64,000 nt of DNA from Niabella pedocola (GTDB lineage: Bacteria; Bacteroidota; Bacteroidia; Chitinophagales; Chitinophagaceae), in the NCBI RefSeq assembly GCF_021044425.1, contig NZ_JAJNEC010000006.1, positions 124,001-188,000 on the forward strand. The letters are read 5' to 3'. The translations under genes were made by a program, and so were the position numbers. The notes under the pieces are model-generated. The model was not told the DNA's origin and did not search any database. It worked only from the letters and a program-made list of their open reading frames with translations. Positions 27,042-36,071 of this stretch are shown piece by piece. How positions within the stretch are numbered: the first letter of the stretch is position 1; the number at the start of each line of letters is the position of its first letter.

Positions 27042-30000
27042 ATGAAACTGACATATTGCTTTTTATTACTCCTGGTGGGAAACCTGGCAATGGCCCAGAC
27101 GGCTCTGAAAGTTAAAGGTAAGATACTTGATACCAAGGGACAGGCAATGTCGGGTGTCAGTGTTTCTGTAAAGAATACCCAGTTGGGAACCACCACTAAC
27201 CAGGATGGAGATTACTCCATCGACCTGTTGAACGGGAATGATACGCTGGTGTTTTCTTATGTGGCATACCAGCCGCAGGAAATAGCGGTCAATAGCCGGC
27301 ATACCATCAATGTGGTGTTGCTCGATGACAAAAATGATCTGAAAGATGTGGTCGTGGTGGCCTATGGCCAGCAGAAAAAGGAAAGTATGGTCAGCTCCAT
27401 TACGTCCATTAATCCTAAAGAGATCAAAGGGCCTACGAGTAATCTTACCACCATGCTGGCCGGCCGTATTGCGGGGCTGATCTCTTATCAGCGAAGCGGG
27501 GAGCCGGGGGCAGATAATGCATCTTTTTTTATAAGGGGTATTACCTCCTTTGGTTCCGGTAAACTGGATCCTCTCATACTGATCGATGGAATGGAATCTA
27601 ACGCAACGGAGCTGGCAAGGTTGCAGCCGGATGATATCGCAGGCTTTTCTGTACTGAAAGATGCGGCGGCGGCCTCTCTTTATGGCGCCCGCGGGGCAAA
27701 CGGAGTGATTCTGGTAACCACCAAAACGGGAAAGACCGGGGCTACTAAAATGAATATCCGGTTTGAAAATTCAACCTCCTCCAATACCCGTAATTACCGC
27801 CTGGCGGATAATATTACGTATATGCAGCTGGCAAACGAAGCGGCGCTTACCCGCAATCCGCTGGCAGCGCCTCCGTACAGCCCGAATAAGATCAGTCATA
27901 CCATCGCCGGGGATAATCCGTACCTGTACCCGAATATCGACTGGCTGGGCACCCTGATAAAAAAGTATACCAATAACCAGCGGCTCAATATCAATCTTAC
28001 AGGCGGCAGCCAGCGAGCGCAGTATTATGTGGGCATTACGGCCAACCAGGATAACGGGGTGTTAAAAACCCAGAAGCACAGCAATGTAAATAATAATATC
28101 CGGCTGCGGAGTTATGAGGTACGCTCCAATGTGAACCTGCATCTTACCGGTACTACTGAAGCCATTATCCGCACCACCGGTAATTTCGACGATTATAACG
28201 GACCCATCGGTGGAGGGGCGCTGATTTTTGCCAAGGCCATTAGTGCCAACCCGGTGTTATTCCCTGCTAGTTACCCGGCGTCTGACCTGCCTACTGCCAA
28301 ACACCCCTTGTTTGGAAACGCGGCGCGGGGTGCCAACGGAGAGGTGTATATCAACCCATATGCAGACATGGTATCCGGCTTTCAGCAATACAATACCTCT
28401 ACACTGAACGTGCAGCTGGAGGTAAAACAGGATTTCCGGTTTATTACCCCGGGTCTTTCTGCGCGGTTGATGGTGTATACCAAACGTTATTCTTTCTTTA
28501 GCCTCAGCCGTCAGTATGTTCCGTTCTTCTATGCCGCTAACCCGGTGGTAGATCAGCCCGATTCATATACACTATCCCTCTTAAACGAAAAGGACGCTAC
28601 GGAATACCTGAATTATACACCGGGTGATAAAGTGGTAAATACCACCACCTATGCAGAAGCGGCCCTTAATTATAACCGTACCTTCAACCAGGTGCATAAT
28701 GTCAGTGGCCTGCTGATCGGTATCCGGCGGAATTATTTAACCGGTAATGCAGGCGATCTGCAATCGGCGCTTCCGTTCAGGAACTTAGGGGTATCCGGAC
28801 GGGTCACCTATGGATATGATAACCGCTATTTATTTGAAGGTAATTTTGGTTATAACGGTTCAGAACGCTTTGCAAAAAATAACCGCTTTGGATTTTTCCC
28901 TTCCGTGGGGGTAGCCTGGAATGTGAACAATGAACGTTTTTTTCAAAACCTCACAACCCTTGTATCTAAATTGAAGTTGCGCGCCACATACGGGCTGGTG
29001 GGTAACGACCAGATCGGGAATGCCAACGACCGCTTCTTTTACCTGGCCAACGTAAAACTGAATGACGGAGGCTATAAATACTTTTTTGGAGATAACTACG
29101 GGGAAACAAAATCCGGGGTGCTGATTTCGAGGTATCCGAATGAAGGCATCACCTGGGAAAAATCAAAAAAGGTGAACCTGGGAATGGACCTGGGATTATG
29201 GAATACCTTAAATATAACGGTGGATGCCTATAAAGAACGCCGCAGCAATATCCTGATGCGCCGGGCTTTTATTCCTTCAACGATGGGGTTAACAGCCGAT
29301 ATCAGTGCCAATGTGGGTGTGGCCGAGGGCAGCGGATTGGACCTGGCACTGGATTACAACCGCAACTTTGGGGCAGCATGGTTACAGGCGCGCGGCACGT
29401 TTACCTATGCCACCAGTAAACTGCTGGTGAATGAGGAACCGGCGTACCCGGAGTATATGCAATACCTGTCGCGTGTAGGACATCCTTTAGGGCAATACGC
29501 CGGGTTGGTTGCCGAGCGGCTGTTTGTGGATGATGAAGATGTAAAAAATTCGCCACGGCAGAACTTTGGTGAGGTGAGGGGCGGCGATATAAAATACCGT
29601 GATCTGAATGGTGACGGACAGATCACAACGCTGGATATGGCCACCGGACTGGCTTTTCCCTCAACACCGGAAGTGATCTATGGTTTTGGTTTTTCTTTCG
29701 GGTATAAAAATTTTGATATCAGTACCTTTTTCCAGGGTTCAGCACGGTCATCCATTGCCATCAACCCGCATTCGATATCGCCTTTCGTGCTAAACGGTCC
29801 ATGGCAGAACGGTCTGCTCAAAGTAATCGCGGATGATCATTGGTCAGAAGACAACCGCGACCTCTATGCCTTTTGGCCCAGGTTAAGTCCGAACGGAAAT
29901 AGTAATAACGAGCAGCCTTCCAGCTGGTGGATACGGAATGGCGCCTTCCTGCGTATGAAGAGCGCAGAGATCGGGTACAACATACAGGAAAAGACCCTGA

Positions 30001-30155
30001 AGAAATATCATATATCCGGACTGAGGGTGTATGCCAATGGCAGCAACCTGTTTGTGATCAGTGCCTTTAAGCTTTGGGATCCGGAGCAGGGGGGTAACGG
30101 ACTGGCCTACCCGGTGCAGCGGGTATTTAATGTTGGGATCAATGTTCAATTATAG
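27042..30155 (+). CDS. SusC-like TonB-dependent transporter (second locus)
   Basis: 1037 aa from the ATG at 27042 (MKLTYCFLLLLVGNLAMAQ, a clean signal peptide); an in-frame ATG at 27000 would add 14 residues and would lie only 10 bp after the conserved promoter element. A carboxypeptidase-regulatory-like domain (LKVKGKILDTKGQAMSGVS, about 22-100) is followed by DLKDVVVVAYGQQKKESMVS and the plug (PLILIDGMESN, then KDAAAASLYGARGANGVILV). The barrel ends FNVGINVQL. It works with the SusD encoded 58 bp downstream. No degradative enzyme is encoded next to this pair apart from a metallopeptidase; the next glycosidases follow the third SusC/SusD pair. Confidence 0.95.
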   Translation: MKLTYCFLLLLVGNLAMAQTALKVKGKILDTKGQAMSGVSVSVKNTQLGTTTNQDGDYSIDLLNGNDTLVFSYVAYQPQEIAVNSRHTINVVLLDDKNDLKDVVVVAYGQQKKESMVSSITSINPKEIKGPTSNLTTMLAGRIAGLISYQRSGEPGADNASFFIRGITSFGSGKLDPLILIDGMESNATELARLQPDDIAGFSVLKDAAAASLYGARGANGVILVTTKTGKTGATKMNIRFENSTSSNTRNYRLADNITYMQLANEAALTRNPLAAPPYSPNKISHTIAGDNPYLYPNIDWLGTLIKKYTNNQRLNINLTGGSQRAQYYVGITANQDNGVLKTQKHSNVNNNIRLRSYEVRSNVNLHLTGTTEAIIRTTGNFDDYNGPIGGGALIFAKAISANPVLFPASYPASDLPTAKHPLFGNAARGANGEVYINPYADMVSGFQQYNTSTLNVQLEVKQDFRFITPGLSARLMVYTKRYSFFSLSRQYVPFFYAANPVVDQPDSYTLSLLNEKDATEYLNYTPGDKVVNTTTYAEAALNYNRTFNQVHNVSGLLIGIRRNYLTGNAGDLQSALPFRNLGVSGRVTYGYDNRYLFEGNFGYNGSERFAKNNRFGFFPSVGVAWNVNNERFFQNLTTLVSKLKLRATYGLVGNDQIGNANDRFFYLANVKLNDGGYKYFFGDNYGETKSGVLISRYPNEGITWEKSKKVNLGMDLGLWNTLNITVDAYKERRSNILMRRAFIPSTMGLTADISANVGVAEGSGLDLALDYNRNFGAAWLQARGTFTYATSKLLVNEEPAYPEYMQYLSRVGHPLGQYAGLVAERLFVDDEDVKNSPRQNFGEVRGGDIKYRDLNGDGQITTLDMATGLAFPSTPEVIYGFGFSFGYKNFDISTFFQGSARSSIAINPHSISPFVLNGPWQNGLLKVIADDHWSEDNRDLYAFWPRLSPNGNSNNEQPSSWWIRNGAFLRMKSAEIGYNIQEKTLKKYHISGLRVYANGSNLFVISAFKLWDPEQGGNGLAYPVQRVFNVGINVQL

Positions 30156-30213
30156 TACCGTCAAATCTAATTGTATGCATTTATTATATCGTTATTTTAA
30201 ACCATTTCCATTG

Positions 30214-32115
30214 ATGAAAAAAGGGATTCAGGTGTTGGGACTGCTTTGTGTGATTGCGACTGCTGCAACATCCTGTAAAAAATACCTGGATCTTGTACCG
30301 GACAATGTTCCTACCCTGGATCATGCATTTTCCAATCGTCTTGAAGCGGAAAAATACTTATACACCTGCTATTCGTTTATACCGTATGACGGGCATCCCG
30401 ACAGGAATCCGGGGTTTAGCGGCGGCGATGAAGCCTGGACCTACTGGCCGATGTTGCAGGACTATTTCTTCCTGGACCCATACCAGATTGCAAGAGGAGC
30501 GCAAAACAGGGCGAACCCGTATATGAATTATTGGGACGGATACGACGGAAAGTCGCTCTGGCAGGGCATCCGGGTCTGTAATATATTCCTCGAAAATGTA
30601 GACCGCGTTCCCGACCTGCAGCCTTACGAAAAAGAACGCTGGGTTGCAGAAGCCAAATTTTTAAAAGCCTATTTTCACTGGTACTTATTCCGCATGTACG
30701 GTCCCATACCCATCATGGATAAGAACCTTCCGATATCTGCATCTCCGGAGGAAGTAAAAGTATACCGGCAGCCGGTAGACTCTGTCGTAAACTATATTTC
30801 CAACCTGATTGATGAAGCCGCCGCGGGAAATGACCAGGCAGGGCTTCCCTTACGGATCAACAGTGTAACAAAGGAATCCGGGAGGATTACCAAAGTGGCG
30901 GCGCTGGGAATAAAGGCACGGTTACTGGTTACGGCAGCAAGTCCGCTGTTTAACGGGAATAATGATTTTGCCGGTTTAAAAAATAATAACGGGCAGGTAT
31001 TGTTCAATGCGCAGTATGATCCGCAGAAATGGGTACGGGCGCGGGAGGCCTGTAAGGCTGCCATTGACAAGGCAGACGCGGCAGGTTTAAAGTTGTATCA
31101 TTTCAACCCGGCCATTATCAATGTGGATCATGCCACACAGATTGAAATGAATATCCGGAATGCGGTATGCGAAAAATGGAACAGCGAACTGATCTGGGGA
31201 CTCACACATGAGGGCGCCCCTACCTGGTGGCTGCAAACCTATGCCTGTCCGCAGTTTGATCCGAATAATTTTAATATTGATCTGAAGGCAAAGCTGGCGC
31301 CCCCGTTAAAGATCGCCGAAATGTTCTATACAAAGAACGGCGTACCCATCAGCGAGGATAAAACATGGGACTATGATAACCGTTTTGAACTACGTACGGC
31401 AACGGCTAAAGACACCGGTATCCAGGAAGGGTACAAAACCGTTGGACTGCATTTTGAAAGGGAACCCCGTTTTTATGCGGACCTGGGTTTTGACGGCTCC
31501 AAATGGTTTATGCGGAACGGGAAGTATGAAATTCAAAGTAAATCGGGGCAGTACTCCGGCAAGAAGCAAAGCCGTATCTACTCCGTTACCGGCTATTATA
31601 CAAAGAAGCTCGTTAACTGGAACCTGGTGGTTTCGCAAATTTCATTAACCGTGGAATCATATCCCTGGCCGGTGATGCGGCTGAGTGATCTGTATCTCCT
31701 GTATGCGGAAGCGTTAAATGAATCGGGTAATACAACCGCGGCCTTACCGTACCTCAACCAGATCCGGGAACGGGCCGGTTTGAAATCCGTGGAAACTTCC
31801 TGGTCGGCGTATTCCAACAATCCCACAAAGTATTTGTCGGCGGATGGCCTGCGTGAAATCATCCGGCAGGAACGAAGCGTTGAAATGGCCTTTGAGGGCA
31901 GCCGCTTCTGGGATCTGCGCCGGTGGAAAACAGCACCACAGGAGTTGAGCAAACCGATTTTCGGATGGGATATCCTGCAATCGACCTATGAAGACTATAA
32001 CCGGAAAGTGCTGCTATACAATCCCCAGTTTATAGCGCCCCGGGATTATTTCTGGCCGATACAGGAAAACAATATACAGGTAAATCCCAACCTGGTCCAA
32101 AACACCGGCTGGTAG
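30214..32115 (+). CDS. SusD-like surface lipoprotein (second locus)
   Basis: 633 aa from the ATG at 30214 (MKKGIQVLGLLCVIATAATS, then lipobox TSC-KK); the frame is open back into susC but only this start gives a lipoprotein signal. SusD features: KKYLDLVPDN after the lipobox, VAEAKFLKAYFHWYLFRMYG with PIPIMDKNLP, VMRLSDLYLLYAEALNESGN, IRQERSVEMAFEGSRFWDLR, and the C-terminal YFWPIQENNIQVNPNLVQN motif ending TGW. It is surface-exposed and captures glycan for the cognate SusC. The gene is complete and standard in length for the larger SusD members. Confidence 0.95.
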   Translation: MKKGIQVLGLLCVIATAATSCKKYLDLVPDNVPTLDHAFSNRLEAEKYLYTCYSFIPYDGHPDRNPGFSGGDEAWTYWPMLQDYFFLDPYQIARGAQNRANPYMNYWDGYDGKSLWQGIRVCNIFLENVDRVPDLQPYEKERWVAEAKFLKAYFHWYLFRMYGPIPIMDKNLPISASPEEVKVYRQPVDSVVNYISNLIDEAAAGNDQAGLPLRINSVTKESGRITKVAALGIKARLLVTAASPLFNGNNDFAGLKNNNGQVLFNAQYDPQKWVRAREACKAAIDKADAAGLKLYHFNPAIINVDHATQIEMNIRNAVCEKWNSELIWGLTHEGAPTWWLQTYACPQFDPNNFNIDLKAKLAPPLKIAEMFYTKNGVPISEDKTWDYDNRFELRTATAKDTGIQEGYKTVGLHFEREPRFYADLGFDGSKWFMRNGKYEIQSKSGQYSGKKQSRIYSVTGYYTKKLVNWNLVVSQISLTVESYPWPVMRLSDLYLLYAEALNESGNTTAALPYLNQIRERAGLKSVETSWSAYSNNPTKYLSADGLREIIRQERSVEMAFEGSRFWDLRRWKTAPQELSKPIFGWDILQSTYEDYNRKVLLYNPQFIAPRDYFWPIQENNIQVNPNLVQNTGW

Positions 32116-32160
32116 TGTAAACTGGGATATGAACGATTACTCTGAATTAAATGTATTAAA

Positions 32161-33330
32161 ATGAGACAACAAACCCGTAACTATATCCTGTGTATCATGT
32201 TGCTGGCACTGTGTGCCTGTGAAAGAGATACGTCGGGACCTGTAGCGAAGGATAATACACCCCCCGGACCGCTCAGTGGTATCACTGTTGAAAATCTTCA
32301 CGGGGCCGCAAGAATTGGGTATACCTTACCCGCCGATCAGGATCTTTTGTATGTAAAGGCCCGTTATACAACCCCGGAAGGAGAAGTACGGGAAACCAAG
32401 GTGAGCCGGTATAACCGCAGCCTGGTAGTAGAAGGATTCGGTGATACAAGTACCTATACGGTAACCCTCTCCGTAGTGGATCAGAGTGAGAATTTATCGT
32501 CTTCAACCGATGTGCAGGTACGTCCCCTCAGCCCGCCGGCCTGGCAGGTTCGTAACAGTATTGAGGTGGCACCGGATTTTGGAGGCATCAATGTAAAGTA
32601 CACCAACACCGGAGAGGCCAATCTTGCCATCGTGGTGCTGGCAAATGATTCTTTAGGCGAGTTTTCTCCCATCGAAACCAGCTATACCAACCTGAAGACC
32701 GGCGATTTTTCCGCCAGGAACATGCCCGCAATACCTACCCGGTTTGGGGTGTATGTGCGCGACCGGTGGAATAACCGTTCAGACACCATGATCGTACAGC
32801 TAACGCCATTATTTGAGGCCTTGCTGGATCGCACAAAAATGAAGGGCGTGATCCTGCCGACCGATGAACCTTTTTATGCGGGTAATGAAATTGAACGGCT
32901 CTTCGACGGAAGCACTACCAGCGGGGCCTATCATTCTACGGAAACGGCAAGAATGCCTCAATGGTTTACTTATGATATGGGGGTAACGGCACAGATCAGC
33001 CGCCTGGTATGGTTTATGCGCCCGGGCTACTATTATACATTACATAATCCCAAGGTGGTTGAAATATGGGGATCGGCCAATCCGAACCCGAACGGAAGTT
33101 TTGATGCTAGCTGGATCCTGCTCGCCAAAGCTACCCAAACAAAACCCTCCGGTTTACCCGAAGGACAGTTATCACAGGCGGATACAGAGGCAGCACTTGC
33201 CGGGTTTACGGTAAAATTCCCGTTGAACTCACCCAGGGTCCGTTATATCCGGTTCAAAACACTGCAGAACTGGTCCGGAGGCAGCTACGTTAATTTTTAT
33301 GAAATCAAGATGTGGGGCGATACCCGTTAA
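32161..33330 (+). CDS. Surface lipoprotein with Fn3-like and discoidin-like domains (DUF4959/DUF5126/DUF5000 type)
   Basis: 389 aa; lipoprotein signal with LCAC-ER (Cys20). Residues about 30-125 resemble the DUF4959 Fn3-like domain (PPGPLSGITVENLHGAARIG), about 126-230 a second Ig-like domain (DUF5126 type), and about 245-388 a C-terminal discoidin-like (F5/8 type C, DUF5000) domain with LFDGSTTSGAYHSTE, MPQWFTYDMG and RYIRFKTLQNWSGGSYVNFYE. Such proteins are regular partners of SusC/SusD pairs and are thought to be surface glycan-binding proteins. It follows susD by 45 bp. Catalytic function is not expected. Confidence 0.85.
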   Translation: MRQQTRNYILCIMLLALCACERDTSGPVAKDNTPPGPLSGITVENLHGAARIGYTLPADQDLLYVKARYTTPEGEVRETKVSRYNRSLVVEGFGDTSTYTVTLSVVDQSENLSSSTDVQVRPLSPPAWQVRNSIEVAPDFGGINVKYTNTGEANLAIVVLANDSLGEFSPIETSYTNLKTGDFSARNMPAIPTRFGVYVRDRWNNRSDTMIVQLTPLFEALLDRTKMKGVILPTDEPFYAGNEIERLFDGSTTSGAYHSTETARMPQWFTYDMGVTAQISRLVWFMRPGYYYTLHNPKVVEIWGSANPNPNGSFDASWILLAKATQTKPSGLPEGQLSQADTEAALAGFTVKFPLNSPRVRYIRFKTLQNWSGGSYVNFYEIKMWGDTR

Positions 33331-33359
33331 ATAAATCTTTTCACAGGAAATATTCATAC

Positions 33360-34568
33360 ATGATGCGGTTACATTTTTTTGCATGTTCGCTGGTGCTCAT
33401 ACTGGCTTCGGTGGTGGTGTCCTGCTCCAAAACAGATGGCCACGCCTATAAGAAATATATGAAAGACGGAGAGATCATATATCCCGGCAGACCGGATAGC
33501 GTAATAGTGCAGCCCGGACAAAACCGGCTGAAACTTTCCATAGCACTGGGCAACGATCCTTCGGTAAGCCGCGTGGTTGTTTATTGGAGCAACGACCAGG
33601 ACTCGCTGGAAGCACCGGTAACACAGCTAACGGGCAAAGACACTATTAAATTGCTGATTCCCGGTTTAACCGAGGGGAACTATAATTTTACCGTGTACAC
33701 CTATGATAAAACAGGGCACCGCTCTGTTCCGGTAAATGCATTTGGAATGGTGTATGGACCCCATTATATCGGTGCATTAACCAATCGCAGGCTCCGGTCT
33801 GTGGTACCATCTGAAGATGGCACGCAGGTATTGTTAAACTGGGGAACAGCCGCTTCCGGGGAAGCCGGTATTGATATTACGTATACCGGGGTCGATGGCA
33901 CGCCACAACACATAACAGCAATGGATAAGGAAACACAAACCACCCTTTCAGCCTATAAAGAGGGCAGCACATTTACATACCGCTCCCGTTACAAACCAGA
34001 TTCCACGGCATTTGAATACTTTTATCCGGAGGCAACTGCTTCCGCAATGCTGCCGGTTTTTGAGCGGCAACTGCCAAAGGCAAACTTTAAAATATATGCA
34101 TTGCCAACGGATATTAAAGACAACTGGGGCTGGCTGCTGCCTTACCTGTGGGATAATAACTATGGTACACCCGGTTTTGCTACACAGGAAGTGGTGCCGT
34201 CCTGGTTCACCATCGACTGCGGAACCACAGCGGCACTCAGCCGGTTTAAAATGTGGCAGGCCTCCGACCGGTTATACAAGGATGCAAACGTAAGAACCTT
34301 TGAACTATATGGAAGTAATAACCCCGCGGGGGACGGAAGCTGGGCAAGCTGGACAAAGATCGGTGCGTATGAATCCGTGAAGCCATCCGGGCTTCCACTG
34401 GGCCAGACTTCAGAAACGGATATTGCATTTGCATTGGAAGGAGAAGCATTTATAGTACCAGGCGGAACACCGGCGTTCCGGTACTACCGGTTTAAATTGT
34501 TAACCAACTGGGAAAATAAAAATTATATGACGATAGGGGAAGTAACATTTTATACGCACGACCGGTAG
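33360..34568 (+). CDS. Surface lipoprotein, DUF4998-like with discoidin-like C-terminus
   Basis: 402 aa from ATG 33360; the signal leads to the lipobox VVSC-SK (about residue 21). The N-terminal half (YKKYMKDGEIIYPGRPDSV, then RVVVYWSNDQDS and NFTVYTYDKTGHRSVPV) matches the DUF4998 pattern of PUL lipoproteins; the C-terminal 150 residues (WGWLLPYLWDNNY, VPSWFTIDCG, YYRFKLLTNWENKNYMTIGE) form another discoidin-like module parallel to that of the preceding gene. The two share the phrase KPSGLPxGQ near the end and probably arose from related binding modules. Likely an auxiliary surface glycan-binding protein of the second locus. It starts 29 bp after the preceding stop. Confidence 0.82.
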   Translation: MMRLHFFACSLVLILASVVVSCSKTDGHAYKKYMKDGEIIYPGRPDSVIVQPGQNRLKLSIALGNDPSVSRVVVYWSNDQDSLEAPVTQLTGKDTIKLLIPGLTEGNYNFTVYTYDKTGHRSVPVNAFGMVYGPHYIGALTNRRLRSVVPSEDGTQVLLNWGTAASGEAGIDITYTGVDGTPQHITAMDKETQTTLSAYKEGSTFTYRSRYKPDSTAFEYFYPEATASAMLPVFERQLPKANFKIYALPTDIKDNWGWLLPYLWDNNYGTPGFATQEVVPSWFTIDCGTTAALSRFKMWQASDRLYKDANVRTFELYGSNNPAGDGSWASWTKIGAYESVKPSGLPLGQTSETDIAFALEGEAFIVPGGTPAFRYYRFKLLTNWENKNYMTIGEVTFYTHDR

Positions 34569-34693
34569 GGTGCATCAACTGTTTGAACAAAAAAGTCCAT
34601 GGAGTGTCGGGAACATGCCGATGGCATCCTGAAAATGTTATCCGGCTTGTTCCGGGGCCACTCCTGCTCCGGCGGTCGTATAAATATTACATA

Positions 34694-34731
34694 CATGCCG
34701 GGTGCATTCCGATAGTTATCGGAACGGCATG
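34694..34731. repeat. Nested inverted repeat upstream of the BSP peptidase gene
   Basis: The inner arms TTCCGATA (34707-34714) and TATCGGAA (34717-34724) are separated by GT only; outer arms CATGCC (34694-34699) and GGCATG (34726-34731) extend the fold. A smaller ATGCC/GGCAT hairpin lies about 75 bp further upstream (34615-34627). It is not followed by a T-run. It may end the preceding transcript, stabilise the leader, or bind a dimeric protein. Confidence 0.5.
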
Positions 34732-34777
34732 GAAAAGATCGCTTTTTGGATACACCATTTTAAAATTTTTTATACAA

Positions 34778-35503
34778 ATGATGAAAACAGCTTTAAGAAA
34801 AACAACAGCGTTTTTTTTGCTTGCCTTTTTAAGTACCGGCTTTGCACATGGGATCAATAGTGCGGAACCGAAGCATACAATCACATCCATTTCAGATACA
34901 GATACCATCCGGAAGAAAGGATTTACCTTGATTTTTACTGATAAAACAGTGGACATGGATCCCGCGCAGAAAAAAAGCCTGGTAGATGCATTCTTCACCA
35001 ATTACCCGAAGCTGATAAAGGCATTTAATCCAAAAGGCACCCGGATCGTTCGCTTTACCATCGATCCGGATTACGAAGGCGTAGCAGCGGCAGATGCGGC
35101 AGCGGGACACGTTTCATATGGTGCCGCGTATATGAAAAAGCATCCTCAGGATGTGGATGTGGTAACGCATGAAGTAATGCATATTGTACAACATTATCCA
35201 TCCGGTCCGGGCTGGGTAACCGAGGGTATTGCCGATTATGTACGCCATACCTATGGCATTGATAATGCCGCCATCAACTGGGCATTGCAGCCGCCAAAAC
35301 CAGCAGCTTCTTATACAAACGGCTATGGTACTGCAGCACGGTTCTTTGTATGGATAGAGCGGTTTTATAAAAAAGGACTTGTAAAAAAACTAAATGCGAC
35401 GATGCATGCCGGTGCCTATACCGACCATTTCTGGATAAAGGAAACGGGTAAAAATGTAGACCAGCTTTGGGCCGATTACCTGCAGCACCCCATGCTTAAG
35501 TAA
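34778..35503 (+). CDS. Secreted basic-secretory-protein family metallopeptidase (PF04450-like)
   Basis: 241 aa from the ATG at 34778 (MMKTALRKTTAFFLLAFLST, a signal peptide); the frame is open to a TTG about 195 bp upstream, but that stretch includes the hairpin region and has no signal features. The domain starts KKGFTLIFTDKTVDMD and contains the zinc motif HEVMHIVQH, a GPGWVTEGIADYVRH segment, and the C-terminal FWIKETGKNVDQLWADY typical of plant and bacterial basic secretory proteins. HExxH with the downstream GWVTEGIADY suggests an active zinc peptidase. In Bacteroidota such genes often lie in glycan loci and may open the protein part of glycoproteins. It is the last gene of the second locus. 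Confidence 0.88.
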   Translation: MMKTALRKTTAFFLLAFLSTGFAHGINSAEPKHTITSISDTDTIRKKGFTLIFTDKTVDMDPAQKKSLVDAFFTNYPKLIKAFNPKGTRIVRFTIDPDYEGVAAADAAAGHVSYGAAYMKKHPQDVDVVTHEVMHIVQHYPSGPGWVTEGIADYVRHTYGIDNAAINWALQPPKPAASYTNGYGTAARFFVWIERFYKKGLVKKLNATMHAGAYTDHFWIKETGKNVDQLWADYLQHPMLK

Positions 35504-36071
35504 ATACACCGTCCGAAAAAAATAAAAAGCCGGAGTATAACAGCATGGCTTCATTGCAAAAAAGCCATCGTAAAGTTCCTGCGGGGAACGGGTATGCCGT
35601 GCCGGGATTTTACCGGCATTCAAGGAGGTATGTCCTGGTCAATAAAAATAGATCTGCCCTTGCGGGCATAACGGGCTGATACCGTTTTTCATAACCTGCT
35701 TGTTACATGAAGGGCGAATAATATCCATGGTTTTCCCAAGAAAATCCATTGTATCAGCAGCTATTTTCAGCCAATTTTACAGTAGAATGAAAAGCAGAAA
35801 CCCGTATGTGAAAAAAGGCGATACAGCTATGTTCCCAGCCGTCGTTTCATCCGGGGTATACAGCTAATGATTGCAACGATTATGTTGTTGATAGCAGATT
35901 CTTAAATAAGGCGTTTCATTAAACAGGGCCGTTTATACAGGATATAGCCGGGCCGGCGCGCACTTGAATAGTTCAATGGCGTGGAATTGTATTGCTGTAT
36001 CAATACACTTGACGACCGGTTATCCGGCAGGTAAACAGAACGATTTAGTAAAGATTAAATGATTAATAACG
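35504..36071. other. Intergenic region between BSP peptidase and third SusC
   Basis: 568 bp. Just after the peptidase stop are possible terminator folds: ATGGCTT with AAGCCAT at about 35545-35568 and ATGCCG with CGGCAT near 35595-35620. At 35717-35781 lies the second copy of the conserved susC-upstream element. From its end to the susC start there are 290 bp, with a possible 26-codon reading frame (35787-35867), a TTGAA-TAG-TTCAA palindrome near 35964 and a GTATTG/CAATAC inverted repeat (35989-36006). This is a long leader for a susC gene. Confidence 0.55.
35717..35781 (+). promoter_or_regulatory. Conserved susC-upstream element, copy 2
   Basis: AATAATA-TCCATGG-TTTTCC, AAAATCCATT at 35741-35750, and CAATTTTACA at 35772-35781. 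Distances between blocks equal those in copy 1 at 26926-26990 (17 and 48 bp from the start of TCCATGG), while the bases between blocks differ. This conservation of blocks and spacing suggests a shared regulator. It lies 290 bp before the susC start. Confidence 0.6.

Noticed and set aside
30061..30213. Upstream extension of the second susD into the end of susC
   Set aside because: Only the ATG at 30214 gives a lipoprotein signal; the extension encodes no plausible signal and merely overlaps the SusC C-terminus.
34598..34612. A GTCCATGGA sequence upstream of the peptidase, similar to part of the shared susC element
   Set aside because: Neither AAAATCCATT nor CAATTTTACA follows at the required distance, so the match is probably chance.
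34583..34777. Upstream extension of the BSP peptidase gene to a TTG
   Set aside because: The extension spans structured non-coding DNA and would bury the signal peptide; the ATG at 34778 is the natural start.
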